Positions 1 through 9,360 of a stretch of DNA of 64,000 bases are shown one piece after another (within the stretch, counting starts at the first letter, position 1; each line of letters begins with the position of its first letter). This stretch comes from Blastomonas natatoria (GTDB lineage Bacteria; Pseudomonadota; Alphaproteobacteria; Sphingomonadales; Sphingomonadaceae), in NCBI RefSeq assembly GCF_003201955.1, contig NZ_QJJM01000017.1, positions 1 to 64,000 of the forward strand. Reading direction: 5' to 3'. The position numbers and the translations under genes were made by a program. The notes below the pieces were generated by a model. The model was not told where the DNA came from. It ran no database searches and saw only the letters and a program-made list of their open reading frames with translations.

Positions 1-82
1 TGCGCGACGCCCCATATCGGAAAATCGAAGAAGCAACCGGCAGACGATCCACTTATCTGTTGCCAATCGCTGTTCAGACTAA

Positions 83-652
83 CCCGGCCACCTCTATATC
101 GATGATGGCCTGCGCGCCGGTTTTCTGTCGTTCGAGGATCTGCTGGCCCTGCCATCGGCCGCGCGCCAGTGGGATGCAATCCGCAGGCGTTTCAGCGATG
201 TGCCAGAGGCAAGGCTGCAATCGGAATTCGTTCGCGACCAGATCGGCCTGATGGTCAATGACGTCATTGCCTCTACCCGGGCCAGAATCGACGCGCTGGG
301 CATCGGCGATATCGAGGACGTCCGCGCAGCCGGGCAGATGATTGCCGGGTTTTCCGATGCCATGGCCGAGCAGGAACGGGCGCTCAAAAGGTTCATGTAC
401 GACCGGGTCTATCACCACCCGCGTCAACTGGAAGCGGCCGACCTTGCGCGGCAGGTCATCGGGGCTCTGTTTTCGGCCTATCACGACGATCCGAATCTGC
501 TGCCGGAAGACTGGCGGCAGCGGCTCCCCGTAGCCGAGCCCGAGAAGAGCAGGCATATTGCCGATTTCCTGGCTGGCATGACCGATCGCTTCGCGTTGAG
601 CCAGCATCGCCAGATCTTCGGCTTTGCGCCCGAAGGGCTGAGCCACGTTTGA
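83..652 (+). pseudogene. dgt: 3' remnant of dGTPase (deoxyguanosinetriphosphate triphosphohydrolase)
   Basis: The frame reads IDDGLRAGFLSFEDL from about position 98 and continues to a TGA at 650-652. This is the C-terminal third of HD-domain dGTPases, which hydrolyse dGTP to deoxyguanosine and triphosphate. Family members normally carry a stretch like AYNNHDIDDGLRAG here. The residues before IDDG do not match (LY instead of HD), and an in-frame TAA lies at 80-82. The HD metal-binding domain is therefore absent and the gene cannot give a complete enzyme. An internal ATG at 200 could start a 150-residue fragment without catalytic residues. Bases 1-95 carry no dGTPase similarity, so this looks like a deletion or insertion junction rather than a simple frameshift. 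Confidence 0.7.
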
Positions 653-683
653 ACAGGATTTTGTGCGTCGCAGCGCAATTTGA

Positions 684-712
684 TTGACAGCCATCCGACG
701 TTTGCGCATTCC
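684..712 (+). promoter_or_regulatory. candidate sigma70-type promoter of the gcv operon
   Basis: A perfect TTGACA (684-689) is followed after 17 bases by CATTCC (707-712), a weak -10. Transcription would begin near 720, about 25 bases before the first helix of the glycine riboswitch, which is the expected geometry. The -10 match is poor, so this is a suggestion from position and the -35 only. Confidence 0.4.
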
Positions 713-744
713 GGCCAGGTCGATGGAAAGAAATTTCCATGAGA

Positions 745-936
745 CGACACGGGAGAGCGCGGTGGGCAACCATCGCCACCGAAGGAGCAACCGCCCCGGA
801 ATCTCTCAGGTCATCGGGACCGTGTCGTTGATCGGCGCTCTGGAAAGAGGGTGGCTTTGCAAGGCCGCTCCACCGAAGGGGTAAATGGAAGGCTTCCGGC
901 CTTTCATGAAAGCTCTCAGGTTCAAGTGACAGAGGG
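745..936 (+). promoter_or_regulatory. tandem glycine riboswitch
   Basis: Two glycine aptamers lie in a row. Aptamer 1 is closed by a perfect 8-bp P1 helix (CGACACGG 745-752 with CCGTGTCG 820-827) and contains GGGAGAG, CCGAAGGAGCAA and the 3' core AATCTCTCAGG. Aptamer 2 is closed by CTCTG (838-842) with CAGAG (930-934) and contains CACCGAAGGGGTAAA and AGCTCTCAGG. The two are joined by a linker of about 10 bases, as in the classical cooperative gcvT riboswitch. It sits directly upstream of gcvT. In this family glycine binding turns on expression of the glycine cleavage operon. Confidence 0.95.
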
Positions 937-1002
937 GGTTGGATGCTGGCAGGGCCCTGGGGTCGTGCGTCGCTTCCAATTCCAAGCTGCCGGAGTGCCC
1001 TG

Positions 1003-2136
1003 ATGACCGATAATATTGCCGACATGATGGAACGCGTGGCCGATCGGCTGCTGCCACTCGACGCATGGCACCGCGCTCGCGGAGCGCGCATGGTGCCGTT
1101 CGCCGGATACCAGATGCCCGTGCAGTATGAGGGGGTGATGGCCGAGCATCTGTGGACCCGCGAAAATGCCGGGCTGTTCGATGTCAGCCATATGGGCCAG
1201 GTGCTGCTCACCGGCGATGCTCCCGATCTGGCGCTTGAAGCGATCGTGCCGGGCGAGATCCAGAAGCTTGGCGTCAATCGGATGCGCTATTCGGTCCTGC
1301 TGGAAGAAAACGGCGGCATTCTGGACGACCTGATGGTCACCCGCCGCGAGCGCGACCTGTATCTGGTCGTCAATGGCGCCTGCAAATACGACGATCTTGC
1401 CCATATGCGCGAGACCTTCCCCGACGAGGTGGTGATCACGCTGCTCGACGAGCGTGCGCTGTTTGCGCTGCAGGGGCCCAAGGCAGGCGAAGCACTTGCG
1501 AGCCTGATCCCTGATGTGGCATCGCTCTACTTCATGCAGGCGGGCAGCTTCACGCTCGATGGCATGTCGCTGTGGATCAGCCGATCGGGCTATACCGGCG
1601 AGGACGGTTTCGAGATCAGCGTCGATTGCGACCATGCCGCAGCGCTGGCCGATCGGCTGTGTGCGCTTGATGTGGTCAAGCCGATCGGCCTGGGTGCGCG
1701 CGATTCGCTGCGGCTCGAAGCTGGTCTTCCTCTCTACGGCCATGACCTTGACGAGAGTGTCAGCCCGGTTGAGGGCGATCTCAGCTTTGCGATCAGCAAG
1801 CGCCGCCGTGCAGAGGGCGGATTTGCCGGAGCCGAGCGCATTCTTGAGGAGCTGGAAGAGGGTACCGACCGCAAGCGTGTTGGTCTTTCGGTCGAAGGCC
1901 GTCAGCCGGTGCGTGAGGGCGCCGAGCTGTTCGTCGGTGATCGCATGGTCGGCAAGGTGACCTCGGGCGGTTTTGCTCCGACACTCGGCGCGCCGATCGC
2001 GATGGCGCTGATCAAGTCCGCCTTCGCCCCGTTGGGCACCGTGCTGGAAGCCGAGGTGCGGGGCAAGCGCATTCCGGTGACCGTCGCCCCGATGCCCTTC
2101 GTGCCGCACCGCTATCACCGGCCCAAGACCGCCTGA
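1003..2136 (+). CDS. gcvT: aminomethyltransferase, T-protein of glycine cleavage system
   Basis: The 377-residue T-protein takes the aminomethyl group from the lipoyl arm of GcvH and passes the one-carbon unit to tetrahydrofolate, releasing ammonia. The length is usual for the family. The N-terminal folate-binding region holds [10 protein letters not shown] (about residues 57-66), and the catalytic aspartate lies in [12 protein letters not shown] (about 105-115). The C-terminal part carries the family [14 protein letters not shown] stretch. ATG 1003 is chosen because GGAG lies about 7 bases upstream. An in-frame ATG at 943 would add 20 residues unlike the family and sit right at the end of the riboswitch. 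First gene of gcvT-H-PA-PB, under riboswitch control. Confidence 0.95.
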   Translation: MTDNIADMMERVADRLLPLDAWHRARGARMVPFAGYQMPVQYEGVMAEHLWTRENAGLFDVSHMGQVLLTGDAPDLALEAIVPGEIQKLGVNRMRYSVLLEENGGILDDLMVTRRERDLYLVVNGACKYDDLAHMRETFPDEVVITLLDERALFALQGPKAGEALASLIPDVASLYFMQAGSFTLDGMSLWISRSGYTGEDGFEISVDCDHAAALADRLCALDVVKPIGLGARDSLRLEAGLPLYGHDLDESVSPVEGDLSFAISKRRRAEGGFAGAERILEELEEGTDRKRVGLSVEGRQPVREGAELFVGDRMVGKVTSGGFAPTLGAPIAMALIKSAFAPLGTVLEAEVRGKRIPVTVAPMPFVPHRYHRPKTA

Positions 2137-2164
2137 ACATCAAACGTCCCGATGGAGTGATACC

Positions 2165-2536
2165 ATGAGCCGCTATTTTACCGAAGAACATGAATGGGTT
2201 GAAGTCGAGGGCAAAATCGCCACGGTCGGCATCACCGAATATGCGCAGCAGCAGCTGGGCGATGTGGTGTTCGTCGACGTGCCCGCCGAAGGCAAGCAGT
2301 TCGACAAGGGCGACGAGGCCGCGGTCGTCGAATCGGTCAAGGCCGCCAGCGACGTGTACAGTCCTGTCTCCGGCACCATTGTCGAAGGCAATGAGGTGCT
2401 GGCTGACGAACCTGGGCTCGTCAATTCCGACCCAGAGGGCGATGGCTGGTTCTTCAAGCTGCAGCTGACCGACCAGGGTGAGCTTGATGCGCTGATGGAT
2501 GAGGCTGCATACAAGAAGTTTGTTGCAGGTCTCTGA
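2165..2536 (+). CDS. gcvH: glycine cleavage system H protein (lipoyl carrier)
   Basis: A 123-residue lipoyl carrier that shuttles the aminomethyl intermediate from glycine decarboxylase to GcvT and electrons to the E3 enzyme. The start [17 protein letters not shown] and the lipoylation site [10 protein letters not shown] (Lys59) are typical, and the length is normal. It starts 28 bases after gcvT, preceded by TGGAGTGA. The E3 partner would be dihydrolipoyl dehydrogenase; one copy lies at 59672-61066. Confidence 0.97.
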   Translation: MSRYFTEEHEWVEVEGKIATVGITEYAQQQLGDVVFVDVPAEGKQFDKGDEAAVVESVKAASDVYSPVSGTIVEGNEVLADEPGLVNSDPEGDGWFFKLQLTDQGELDALMDEAAYKKFVAGL

Positions 2537-2574
2537 TTTCCAAGATTTTCTCTGAGACAAGGACATAAGTCGCA

Positions 2575-3933
2575 ATGCGCTATCTCCCCCTCAACACCCA
2601 GGATCGCAGCGCGATGCTCGCCTCGATGGGCGCTGCATCGATCGAAGACCTTTTCGTCGACATTCCCGAAGAGGCACGGCTGAGTGGTCCGATCCACGGC
2701 CTGCCCATGCACGCGCCGGAAATGGCGGTCGAACGGCACATGAAAGCGCTCGCCAGCCAGAACCTGGTGGCAGGGGATGTGCCCTTCTTCATGGGTGCGG
2801 GTGCCTATCGGCACCATGTGCCCGCCTCGGTCGATCACCTGATCCAGCGCGGCGAGTTCCTGACCGCATATACGCCCTATCAGCCCGAAATCGCGCAGGG
2901 CACGTTGCAGATGCTGTTCGAATTCCAGACCCAGGTGGCGAGGATTCTGGGCTGCGACGTCGCCAATGCGTCCATGTATGACGGATCGACCGCATGCTGG
3001 GAAGCGATCAGCATGGCACGGCGCATTACCAAGCGCGCAACGGCCCTGCTGTCGTCGGGCCTCCACCCGCATTATGTCGGTGTCGCCAAGACCATGGCGC
3101 GCTTCACCGGCGATGCACTGGTCCATCAGGCGCCCAGCCTGACCGCCGAAACCGATATTGCCGGCCTGATCGGCCAGATCGACAAGAATACCAGCTGTGT
3201 TGTGGTGCAATATCCCGACATTCTCGGCCGCGTCGAGGATCTGTCGGCTCTCGCCCATGCCGCTCAGGCTGCAGGCGCGCTGCTAATCGCGGTAGTCACC
3301 GAACCTGTGGCGCTCGGCGCGTTGCGGAGCCCCGGTGAAATGGGCGCGGATATCGTGGTTGGCGAAGGCCAGTCGCTCGGCGTGGGCCTGCAATTCGGCG
3401 GTCCCTATGTCGGCCTGTTCGGGTGCAAGCAGAAATATGTCCGCCAGATGCCGGGCCGCCTGTGCGGCGAAACGGTCGATGCCGAGGGCAAGCGCGGTTT
3501 CGTGCTGACGCTGTCGACTCGCGAGCAGCATATCCGCCGCGAGAAGGCGACCAGCAACATCTGCACCAACAGCGGTCTGTGCGCGCTTGCATTCAGCATC
3601 CACATGACGCTGCTGGGCGAAAAGGGTCTGCGCGGCCTGGCGCAAGTCAATCATGCAATGGCGGTGACTGCGGCCGAACGACTCGAAAAGGTTCCCGGCG
3701 TCACGCTGCTGAATGAGAGCTTTTTCAACGAGTTCACACTCGTTCTTCCCAAGGACGCGCGCTCGATCGTGCGTGCGCTGGCCGATCGCAAGATCCTGGG
3801 CGGCGTATCGCTCGGCAGACTCTATCCGGACGAAGCCGAACTTGCGAACGGACTGGTCGTGGCCGTGACTGAAACGGCTACGGTCGAGGACATCGAAGCC
3901 TTTGCCACGAATCTTGAGGAGCTGCTGGCATGA
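2575..3933 (+). CDS. gcvPA: glycine dehydrogenase (decarboxylating) subunit 1
   Basis: The 452-residue N-terminal half of the split PLP-dependent P-protein, which decarboxylates glycine and loads the aminomethyl group on GcvH. It starts MRYLPLNTQDRSAML and contains the family segments MGAGAYRHHVPA and YTPYQPEIAQGTLQ. It lacks the PLP lysine, which is on subunit 2. The stop overlaps the start of gcvPB by 4 bases (ATGA at 3930-3933), giving translational coupling expected for an alpha2beta2 enzyme. An AAGGA lies upstream of the start. Confidence 0.96.
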   Translation: MRYLPLNTQDRSAMLASMGAASIEDLFVDIPEEARLSGPIHGLPMHAPEMAVERHMKALASQNLVAGDVPFFMGAGAYRHHVPASVDHLIQRGEFLTAYTPYQPEIAQGTLQMLFEFQTQVARILGCDVANASMYDGSTACWEAISMARRITKRATALLSSGLHPHYVGVAKTMARFTGDALVHQAPSLTAETDIAGLIGQIDKNTSCVVVQYPDILGRVEDLSALAHAAQAAGALLIAVVTEPVALGALRSPGEMGADIVVGEGQSLGVGLQFGGPYVGLFGCKQKYVRQMPGRLCGETVDAEGKRGFVLTLSTREQHIRREKATSNICTNSGLCALAFSIHMTLLGEKGLRGLAQVNHAMAVTAAERLEKVPGVTLLNESFFNEFTLVLPKDARSIVRALADRKILGGVSLGRLYPDEAELANGLVVAVTETATVEDIEAFATNLEELLA

Positions 3934-5510
3934 GCATGAACAATCAGGGCCGTCCGACTCGTCCCGCGGAAGACACTGGCGCAGCGTCGGCGATGGCCAC
4001 CAGCACGGGCAACCGCGCGCTGATGCTCGAAGAAGCACTGATCTTCGAGATCGGCGATTCGAACCGCACCGGCGTCGATCTGCCCGAAGCCCCGAGGGCC
4101 GCCTCGCGGCTCGGCGGGCTGGAGCGCAAGTCGGCCATCGGCCTGCCGGGCCTGTCCGAGCAGGAAACGGTGCGTCATTACACGCGCCTCAGCCGCCAGA
4201 ACTATGCCATCGACCTTGGCCTTTTCCCGCTGGGATCGTGCACGATGAAGCACAATCCGCGGCTTAACGAGAAGATGGCGCGCCTGCCCGGCTTTGCCGA
4301 TATCCACCCGCTGCAGCCGATCCACACGGTGCAGGGTGCGCTCGCGGTGATCGACGAGCTGGGCGACTGGCTGGTCAAGCTGACCGGCATGGCGGGCGTC
4401 GCGATGTCGCCCAAGGCGGGTGCGCATGGCGAACTGTGCGGGATCCTGGCGATCCGCTCGGCGCTCGAAGCACGCGGCGACAAGCGCTCTGTGATCCTTG
4501 TTCCCGAAAGCGCGCACGGTACCAACCCGGCGACGGCAGCGTTCGTGGGCTATCAGGTCGAGGACATTCCCGCCAAGCCCGATGGGCGCGTCGATGTCGA
4601 TGCCCTGAAGGCCCGGCTCGGACCCGATGTCGCGGGCGTCATGATCACCAACCCCAATACCTGCGGCCTGTTCGAGCGCGATCTCAAGATCATCTCTGAC
4701 GCGGTGCACGAGGCGGGCGGCTTCGTCTATTGCGATGGCGCGAACTTCAACGCGGTGGTCGGCAAGGTGCGTCCGGGCGATCTGGGCGTCGATGCGATGC
4801 ACATCAACCTGCACAAGACCTTCTCCACGCCGCATGGCGGCGGCGGTCCAGGCTCCGGGCCGGTGGTGTTCTCCGAGGCGCTCGCCCCGTTCGCCCCGCT
4901 GCCGTTCGTCGAGCGCACCGAGGACGGCAAGCTCGCGCTGATCGAGGAAGAGAGCATGGAGGACCATCACGCCTCCAGCTTCGGCCGCATGGTGGCCTTC
5001 CATGGCCAGATGGGCATGTTCACCCGTGCGCTGACCTATATTCTCAGCCATGGCGCCGATGGCCTGCTTCAGGTCGCGGAAGATGCGGTGCTCAATGCCA
5101 ATTACGTGCTTCGCTCGCTCGAGGACGTGCTCGATGCACCGTTCGCCGCCGCGGGGCCGTGCATGCACGAGGCGCTGTTCTCGGACAATGGTCTGGCCGA
5201 GGGCTTCTCTACGCTCGACATCGCCAAGGGCCTGATCGACGAGGGGTTCCACCCGATGACGGTCTATTTCCCGCTGGTGGTCCATGGCGCGATGCTGGTC
5301 GAACCGACCGAAACCGAAAGCAAGGCGGCGCTCGATCAGTTCATCGGCGCATTGCGCTCGGTTGCGTTGCGGGCCAAGCAGGGCGACCCGTCGCTCCACA
5401 GCGCGCCGCATTTCGCACCGCGCCGCCGTCTCGACGAGACGCTGGCCGCGCGCAAGCCGGTGCTGGTCTGGACCGAGCCGGTCGTCGAACAGGCCGAAGC
5501 GGCGGAATGA
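3930..5510 (+). CDS. gcvPB: glycine dehydrogenase (decarboxylating) subunit 2
   Basis: The 526-residue C-terminal half of the split P-protein. The PLP-binding lysine is Lys296 in HINLHKTFSTPHGGGG, followed by the glycine-rich loop. FPLGSCTMKHNP and HGTNPATA are also family hallmarks. The first 30 residues (rich in Ala, Thr, Asp) precede the conserved start and look like a short unstructured extension. Coupled to gcvPA by a 4-base overlap. Last gene of the operon; a strong hairpin terminator follows 5 bases after the stop. Confidence 0.96.
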   Translation: MSMNNQGRPTRPAEDTGAASAMATSTGNRALMLEEALIFEIGDSNRTGVDLPEAPRAASRLGGLERKSAIGLPGLSEQETVRHYTRLSRQNYAIDLGLFPLGSCTMKHNPRLNEKMARLPGFADIHPLQPIHTVQGALAVIDELGDWLVKLTGMAGVAMSPKAGAHGELCGILAIRSALEARGDKRSVILVPESAHGTNPATAAFVGYQVEDIPAKPDGRVDVDALKARLGPDVAGVMITNPNTCGLFERDLKIISDAVHEAGGFVYCDGANFNAVVGKVRPGDLGVDAMHINLHKTFSTPHGGGGPGSGPVVFSEALAPFAPLPFVERTEDGKLALIEEESMEDHHASSFGRMVAFHGQMGMFTRALTYILSHGADGLLQVAEDAVLNANYVLRSLEDVLDAPFAAAGPCMHEALFSDNGLAEGFSTLDIAKGLIDEGFHPMTVYFPLVVHGAMLVEPTETESKAALDQFIGALRSVALRAKQGDPSLHSAPHFAPRRRLDETLAARKPVLVWTEPVVEQAEAAE

Positions 5511-5515
5511 TCCTG

Positions 5516-5548
5516 AAACCCGCCCGGCAGTCAACCGGGCGGGTTTTT
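5516..5548. terminator. bidirectional rho-independent terminator
   Basis: A perfect 12-bp stem (5516-5527 with 5535-5546) with a 7-base loop, CAGTCAA, is followed by a T tract on the plus strand. Because the stem begins with AAA, it has the complementary run on the other strand. It ends the gcv operon (stop 5510) and lies immediately behind the stop of the convergent methyltransferase gene (stop codon 5548-5550), so it can serve both. Confidence 0.9.
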
Positions 5549-6045
5549 CATATCCAGCGGCGGACGCGCGCGCAGTAGTCCTCGAAAGGTTTGCCAAATC
5601 GCGCGCGCAAGTAACTCTCTTCCTTGGCTATTACCGCCCGGTCTATGGCGATGAAAGCAAAGGGGGCAAAGGCCAGGATCCCCATGCTGGCCTCCCAGAC
5701 CGCATAGCCCAGCTGGATCATCAGCATACCCAGATACATGGGATTGCGCGTGTGACGATAGGGGCCGCGTGCGATGATGGCCTGACTGGGCGTCCATGGC
5801 TCCGGGTTCTCGCCATAAGCGCGGAACATTCCGAGCGAGACGATGATCAGGCCGATGCCTGCCATCATCAGGGCAAAACCCGGCCATTCGAGCATCCGAG
5901 CCGCCGGAATGGGCGGCAGTGCCGCCAGGCGGTCAAGCAGCAGGCCCAGCAGTATGAAGCCCAGGAACACCAAGGGCGGGGGAAAGCCGACGGCAGGGGC
6001 AATACTGGGGTCGATGCGGGGCAATTGCGGCGGTTCGTCATCCAT
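5548..6045 (-). CDS. isoprenylcysteine carboxyl methyltransferase-like membrane protein
   Basis: A 165-residue integral membrane protein. Three to four hydrophobic segments are followed by the SAM-binding signature RGPYRHTRNPMYLGML and the C-terminal EESYLRARFGKPFEDY with a final RVRRW. These are the hallmarks of the ICMT/phospholipid methyltransferase superfamily. Bacterial members are not shown to act on prenylated proteins; the substrate is unknown and a lipid or small thiol is possible. ATG 6045 is chosen over a TTG at 6081. The gene diverges from the DUF938 methyltransferase with an 83-base gap that must hold both promoters. Confidence 0.8.
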   Translation of the reverse strand: MDDEPPQLPRIDPSIAPAVGFPPPLVFLGFILLGLLLDRLAALPPIPAARMLEWPGFALMMAGIGLIIVSLGMFRAYGENPEPWTPSQAIIARGPYRHTRNPMYLGMLMIQLGYAVWEASMGILAFAPFAFIAIDRAVIAKEESYLRARFGKPFEDYCARVRRWI

Positions 6046-6128
6046 GCGCGCCAAGCTGGCGCTTCTGTTCGCGCGATGCAAGCCGTGTGGCCATTGCCGT
6101 GCCGCATGGTTCGCGCCATGATGGCGTC

Positions 6129-6767
6129 ATGACCGGACCCAGACCATGGCTTATCGATGAGGCCGGCGACGATGTGCGCCGCCACGCCCCTGCCACCGTG
6201 CGCAATCGCGATGCCATCACGGCGGTGCTGCGCGATGTCCTGCCACGGGACGGAACCGTGCTGGAAATTGCCAGCGGCAGCGGCGAGCATGTCGTGCATT
6301 TCGCGGCTGCCTTCCCTCACCTCCAATGGCAACCAAGCGATTGCGAGCCCGCCGCGCTCGGTTCCATAGCGGCGTGGTCTGGCGAAGCAGGGCTTGCCAA
6401 CATCCTTCCGCCGCTGCCGATCGATGTCGAGCATCCAGACTGGCCCATTGCGAATGCGGCTGCGATCGTCTGCATCAACATGGTGCATATCAGTCCGTGG
6501 AGTGCCACGCTGGCGCTGTTCGATCACGCCGCAAAGTTGCTGAAGCCCGGGGCGTCGCTCTATCTTTATGGGCCATTTGTCCGTCATGACGTCACGACGG
6601 CGGAGAGCAATCTGGCCTTTGACGCGTCGCTCAAGGCGCGCAATCCCAGCTGGGGCCTGCGCAATGTCGACGAGGTGGATTTGGTCGCTGCCGAATACGG
6701 CCTTGTCAGAGCGGATCTGATCGAGATGCCCGCGAACAACTTGTCACTGGTCTATCGGCGGGCATAA
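6129..6767 (+). CDS. DUF938 family SAM-dependent methyltransferase
   Basis: A 212-residue class I methyltransferase-like protein. After RRHAPATVRNRDAI comes the SAM motif I region VLEIASGSGEHVVHFA, then LQWQPSDCEPAAL (acidic motif II region) and INMVHISPW. This order is the DUF938 pattern. The substrate is unknown. ATG 6129 is preferred over a GTG at 6087, which would extend into the divergent promoter region. It stands alone between the divergent ICMT-like gene and the acyl-CoA ligase. Confidence 0.8.
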   Translation: MTGPRPWLIDEAGDDVRRHAPATVRNRDAITAVLRDVLPRDGTVLEIASGSGEHVVHFAAAFPHLQWQPSDCEPAALGSIAAWSGEAGLANILPPLPIDVEHPDWPIANAAAIVCINMVHISPWSATLALFDHAAKLLKPGASLYLYGPFVRHDVTTAESNLAFDASLKARNPSWGLRNVDEVDLVAAEYGLVRADLIEMPANNLSLVYRRA

Positions 6768-6868
6768 CGCAAATCTATTGTCAAGCCGCGCGCTTTCTGC
6801 CTAGCCTGTATGGCGATCGGGCAGAACCGCAAAGGTTCGCCCGCCTGCTGGACATGTGGGAGAGAGAG

Positions 6869-8452
6869 ATGCTGGCGACCACCACCAATACGCGTACCGA
6901 TCTTGGATCGACGATCCGCTACTGGGCCGAGGAGCGTCCGGACGCCATTGCCATGGATGATGGCACGGAGCGCATCACTTATCGGCAGCTCGATGACATG
7001 GCTGATCGCTATGCTCGCGCCTTTGTCGCTTCCGGTCTGGAGCCCGGCAACCGCATCGCTTGGCTGGGCAAGAATGCGAGCCTCTATTTCACGCTGCTGA
7101 TAGCGGCGAGCCGGGCCGGTCTGGCCATGGTTCCGGTGGGCTGGCGGCTTGCGGTGCCGGAAGTGCGCTATATCCTGTCCGATACACAGGCAGCGCTGCT
7201 CGTCTGCCAGCCGTTTTCGGCCGAAACCGCCAGGGCGGCAGCCGAGGGACTGGACAGCCTGAAAACTCTGCTGATCGATGTCGAGGGTGATATTTCGGGG
7301 CTTCGGTCGCTCGATGCCTGGGCGGCTGCGCAGGGCGATGCCGCGCTGCCTCAGGTCGATCCGGAACGCGGGGTGCTGCAGCTCTACACGTCCGGCACCA
7401 CCGGTCACCCCAAGGGTGCAGTGCTATGCAATCGCAACATGTTCGCGCTGCGTCCGATCATCGAAGCTTCGGATGTCGACTGGTACAAGGTGACGGCCGA
7501 GGATTCGATGCTCGTCATCATGCCCGTGGCACATATCGCCGGGTCGGGCGTCGGCACGATCGCGTTCTACAATGGATGCCGTGCCGTCATCCGCGCGGAA
7601 TTCACCCCTGATGCGGTGCTCGATTGCGTGCAGGACGGTGTGACTCACATGTTCCTGGTTCCGACGGCACTGCAAATGGTGGTCAACCATCCGCGCGCGG
7701 CGTCGACCGACTGGTCGAAGCTCAAGCTGGTGATGTATGGAGCCGCACCGATACCGCTCGAACTGCTGCGCCAGTGCATGCACGTGATGGGTGCCGAATT
7801 CTGCCAGCAATATGGCATGACCGAGACCACGGGCACCTTCTGCGCCCTGCCGCCCGAAGATCACGATCCCGAGGGCAATCAACGCATGCGCTCTGCCGGC
7901 AAGGCGCTGCCCGGGGTAGAAATCCGCATCATCGATGCGGCAGGCAACCCGGTTCCCAACGGCACGATCGGTGAGATTGCCACGCGCTCGCCGCTGAACA
8001 TGACCGGCTATTGGCGCAACGAGGCCAAGACGCGCGAGACGGTCGATGGCGATGGCTGGCTGCGTACAGGCGATGCCGCGTATATGGATGATGATGGCTA
8101 TGTCTATATCCAGGACCGGGTGAAGGACATGATCATTTCGGGCGGCGAGAACGTGTATCCCGCAGAGGTCGAAAATGCGATCTTCGGTCATCCCGATGTG
8201 CTGGAGGTTGCGGTCATCGGCATTCCCGATGAAAAATGGGGCGAGGCGGTGAAGGCCGTAGTGGTGGCCAAGCCGGGACACGAGATCGACCCTGCATCGG
8301 TCATCGCCTGGGCGCGCGAGCGCATCGCCCCTTTCAAGGCGCCCAAGAGCGTCGACGTGATTGCGGAAATGCCGCGCAATGCCACGGGCAAGATCCTGCG
8401 GCGTGAACTGCGTGCGCCTTATTGGGAAGGTCGGGACCGGGCGGTCGCCTGA
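6869..8452 (+). CDS. acyl-CoA synthetase (AMP-forming)
   Basis: A 527-residue ANL-superfamily ligase that activates a carboxylic acid through an acyl-AMP to its CoA thioester. Visible motifs are the P-loop LYTSGTTGHPKGAV, QQYGMTETTG, GWLRTGDAAYMDDDGYV with hinge DRVKDMIISGGENVYP, and the catalytic lysine in RNATGKILRREL near the C-terminus. ATG 6869 has GGGAGAGA just upstream; an ATG at 6854 lies too far from any ribosome site. Position next to branched-chain acyl-CoA genes suggests a short or branched acid as substrate, but the family does not fix this. Its 3' end overlaps the convergent exporter gene by 34 bases. Confidence 0.9.
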   Translation: MLATTTNTRTDLGSTIRYWAEERPDAIAMDDGTERITYRQLDDMADRYARAFVASGLEPGNRIAWLGKNASLYFTLLIAASRAGLAMVPVGWRLAVPEVRYILSDTQAALLVCQPFSAETARAAAEGLDSLKTLLIDVEGDISGLRSLDAWAAAQGDAALPQVDPERGVLQLYTSGTTGHPKGAVLCNRNMFALRPIIEASDVDWYKVTAEDSMLVIMPVAHIAGSGVGTIAFYNGCRAVIRAEFTPDAVLDCVQDGVTHMFLVPTALQMVVNHPRAASTDWSKLKLVMYGAAPIPLELLRQCMHVMGAEFCQQYGMTETTGTFCALPPEDHDPEGNQRMRSAGKALPGVEIRIIDAAGNPVPNGTIGEIATRSPLNMTGYWRNEAKTRETVDGDGWLRTGDAAYMDDDGYVYIQDRVKDMIISGGENVYPAEVENAIFGHPDVLEVAVIGIPDEKWGEAVKAVVVAKPGHEIDPASVIAWARERIAPFKAPKSVDVIAEMPRNATGKILRRELRAPYWEGRDRAVA

Positions 8453-9360
8453 GCAGCTTCCCGCGCCAGCCTGTTTTCGCGAAGGGCGATGTACAGCCCC
8501 GAGCCGATGATGAGCGGTGCCCCGATCCAGGTCGCGGGCACCGGCCATCGTTCCCAGATAAACCAGCCCACAAGCGCCGCCCAGATAAGGCTGGAATAGT
8601 CGATCGGCAGCACCACCGATACCGGAGCGAGCCGCAGGGACCAGGTTATGCCGAGCTGGGCTCCGGCCCCCAGCACGCTCATCAGCAGGATGATTCCCCA
8701 TGCATGCGCATCGTGCCATTGACCGACAAAGAGCATGGCTATGCTGAGCGGGGCCATCGAGCTGAGCGAAAACCAGAACATCGTCGTGGCCGGGCTCTCG
8801 GTTTCTCCGAGCTTGCGAATGATGATGCTGCCAAAAGCAGTGATCGCGACGCCCGCCAGTGCCACGAGCGCGCCTGCCAGCGGGATGTGGCCATCGCCCG
8901 GCTGCACGACGATGAGCACACCGATCAGACCCGCAGCGATCGCGGTCCACCGATGGAGCCCAACGGTTTCCTGCAGGAGCAGGATGGAAAGAAGTGTGGC
9001 CACGATTGGCACCATGAAGCCGATCGCCGTCGCTTCGGCTATGGGCAGTAGCGCGAAAGACAGGAAGTTGAGCGACATCGCCGCCATGCCGATGACCATG
9101 CGGCTGGCATGAGCCCAGGGCTTGTCGGTCTTCAGCGCCGCCCGCCCGGCACCCGAAAGGGCGAGGGGCAGCAGAACGAGCACGCCACCAAGCTGCCGGT
9201 AGAACACGCTTTCAAGCACATGGACGCCGAGATCCGAGGCGAGTTTGACACAAGCGAACATAGCCGTGAGACAGGCCGCAGACACCAGCCTTATCCCGAT
9301 GGCATAGAGCGTCCTGTTGGCGCTCGGAACAGTATCTTGAGCTGGTTCTGGCAGGTCCAT
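8419..9360 (-). CDS. EamA-family (DMT superfamily) transporter
   Basis: A 313-residue membrane protein with ten hydrophobic segments in two EamA repeats. The first repeat ends with EATAIGFMVPIVATLLSILLLQE and the second holds VSVVLPIDYSSLIWAALVGWF. Such proteins export amino acids or other small metabolites; the substrate cannot be told. ATG 9360 (MDLPEPAQDTV) is preferred over a start at 9435, since upstream residues are not membrane-like. It converges on the acyl-CoA synthetase and diverges from the acyl-CoA dehydrogenase. Confidence 0.85.
   Translation of the reverse strand: MDLPEPAQDTVPSANRTLYAIGIRLVSAACLTAMFACVKLASDLGVHVLESVFYRQLGGVLVLLPLALSGAGRAALKTDKPWAHASRMVIGMAAMSLNFLSFALLPIAEATAIGFMVPIVATLLSILLLQETVGLHRWTAIAAGLIGVLIVVQPGDGHIPLAGALVALAGVAITAFGSIIIRKLGETESPATTMFWFSLSSMAPLSIAMLFVGQWHDAHAWGIILLMSVLGAGAQLGITWSLRLAPVSVVLPIDYSSLIWAALVGWFIWERWPVPATWIGAPLIIGSGLYIALRENRLAREAAQATARSRPSQ

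Noticed and set aside
3822-5597. Long minus-strand open frame opposite gcvPB
   Set aside because: It is a shadow of gcvPB in high-GC DNA; no family features.
6778-6806. TTGTCA and CTAGCC as a promoter for the acyl-CoA synthetase
   Set aside because: The spacing is right but the -10 match is poor and no independent support exists.
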